NCBI GenBank assembly: GCA_041739035.1
Contig: JBGSOQ010000254.1
Span: 1-14,395, forward strand
Length of the DNA: 14,395 nt
Direction: 5' to 3'
From: XYD12-FULL-36-8 sp041739035
GTDB lineage: Bacteria; Bacteroidota; Ignavibacteria; Ignavibacteriales; Ignavibacteriaceae
The notes beneath the pieces were generated by a model. It was not told where the DNA came from, ran no database searches, and worked only from the letters and a program-made list of their open reading frames with translations. Positions 14,084 to 14,395 of the stretch are shown in pieces (the stretch's first letter is position 1; the number at the start of each line of letters is the position of its first letter). A program made the position numbers and the translations under genes.

Positions 14084-14087
14084 AACT

Positions 14088-14395
14088 ATGCTGAGAAGGT
14101 TTTGCTTTTTAATTCTCTCACTTAATTTTGTATCCTCTGCTCAAACCCTAAAAGTAGTTACAGGAATAGAAAATCTAAAAGAATCTAACTTCAAGATTCT
14201 TGAAGGAAAAAAAGTCGGATTGATCACAAATCCAACCGGTGTAGACTCAAAATTAAAATCAACGATTGATCTTTTATTTGAGGCAAAGAATTTAAAACTA
14301 ATCGCTTTGTTTGGACCGGAGCACGGAGTTCGCGGCGATTTTGCAGCCGGTGATCACGTTGATACCTATATTGATCCGACAACAAATCTTCCCGT
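14088..14395 (+). CDS. namZ: DUF1343/NamZ-type exo-beta-N-acetylmuramidase, N-terminal part (3' end outside window)
   Basis: The first 102 residues are visible. A short signal peptide (MLRRFCFLILSLNFVSSAQ, cut after SSA or AQ) precedes VVTGIENLKE. The conserved opening of DUF1343 follows: EGKKVGLITNPTGVD (40-54), then LFGPEHGVRGDFAAGDHV (74-91) and the D-P-T-T-N-L-P-V segment. Characterised members (NamZ of Bacillus subtilis and Tannerella forsythia) release N-acetylmuramic acid from the non-reducing end of peptidoglycan fragments; this one is probably periplasmic. It starts 16 bases after hutI with a strong ribosome site, so it may share its transcript. Catalytic residues further on cannot be checked. 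Confidence 0.88.
   Translation, partial: MLRRFCFLILSLNFVSSAQTLKVVTGIENLKESNFKILEGKKVGLITNPTGVDSKLKSTIDLLFEAKNLKLIALFGPEHGVRGDFAAGDHVDTYIDPTTNLP

Overview
The window is AT-rich chromosomal DNA. The gene content suggests a Gram-negative member of the Bacteroidota/Ignavibacteriota (FCB) group. Evidence for this is a DUF4270-like lipoprotein next to a 'SRYGxGD' outer-membrane barrel and glgA, few Shine-Dalgarno sites, and upstream sequences resembling the Bacteroidota TTTG/TAnnTTTG promoter. The lineage is inferred from protein style and promoter form, not from a marker gene. I see no tRNA, rRNA, CRISPR array, insertion sequence or phage gene.

Left part (1-2363, + strand): the C-terminal part of a CDF metal exporter, then a promoter-like element, then a tight three-gene unit. 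Its genes encode a divergent HisA-like TIM barrel, a stand-alone cyclic-nucleotide-binding protein and a UspA-type stress protein. The HisA-like protein has Asn where the family's general-acid Asp is expected, and Arg where the conserved Trp is expected, so its function is open.

Convergent gap (2364-2782): no gene. It holds three related 13-nt palindromes, one GC-rich hairpin, and two perfect interlocked inverted repeats that could form a terminator or a pseudoknot.

Centre (2783-12087, - strand): nine genes read in the order glgA, gmhB-like phosphatase, DUF4270-like lipoprotein, outer-membrane barrel, TPR protein, rpiB, glyA, tatC, ispB-like prenyl synthase. Junctions are overlaps of 1 or 4 bases or gaps of at most 28 bases, so this looks like one long operon. 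It mixes glycogen synthesis, sugar-phosphate and one-carbon metabolism, Tat export, quinone side-chain synthesis and envelope proteins. A TTTG-N20-TAAATTTG element sits just upstream of glgA.

Right part (12285-14395, + strand): a SPOR-domain lipoprotein, imidazolonepropionase (hutI) and the start of a DUF1343/NamZ-type exo-N-acetylmuramidase, closely spaced. Two peptidoglycan-related proteins thus flank a histidine-degradation enzyme.

Start sites differ from the longest reading frames for two genes: rpiB begins at 6280 and the TPR protein at 7560. Three genes in the long operon begin with TTG and one with GTG.
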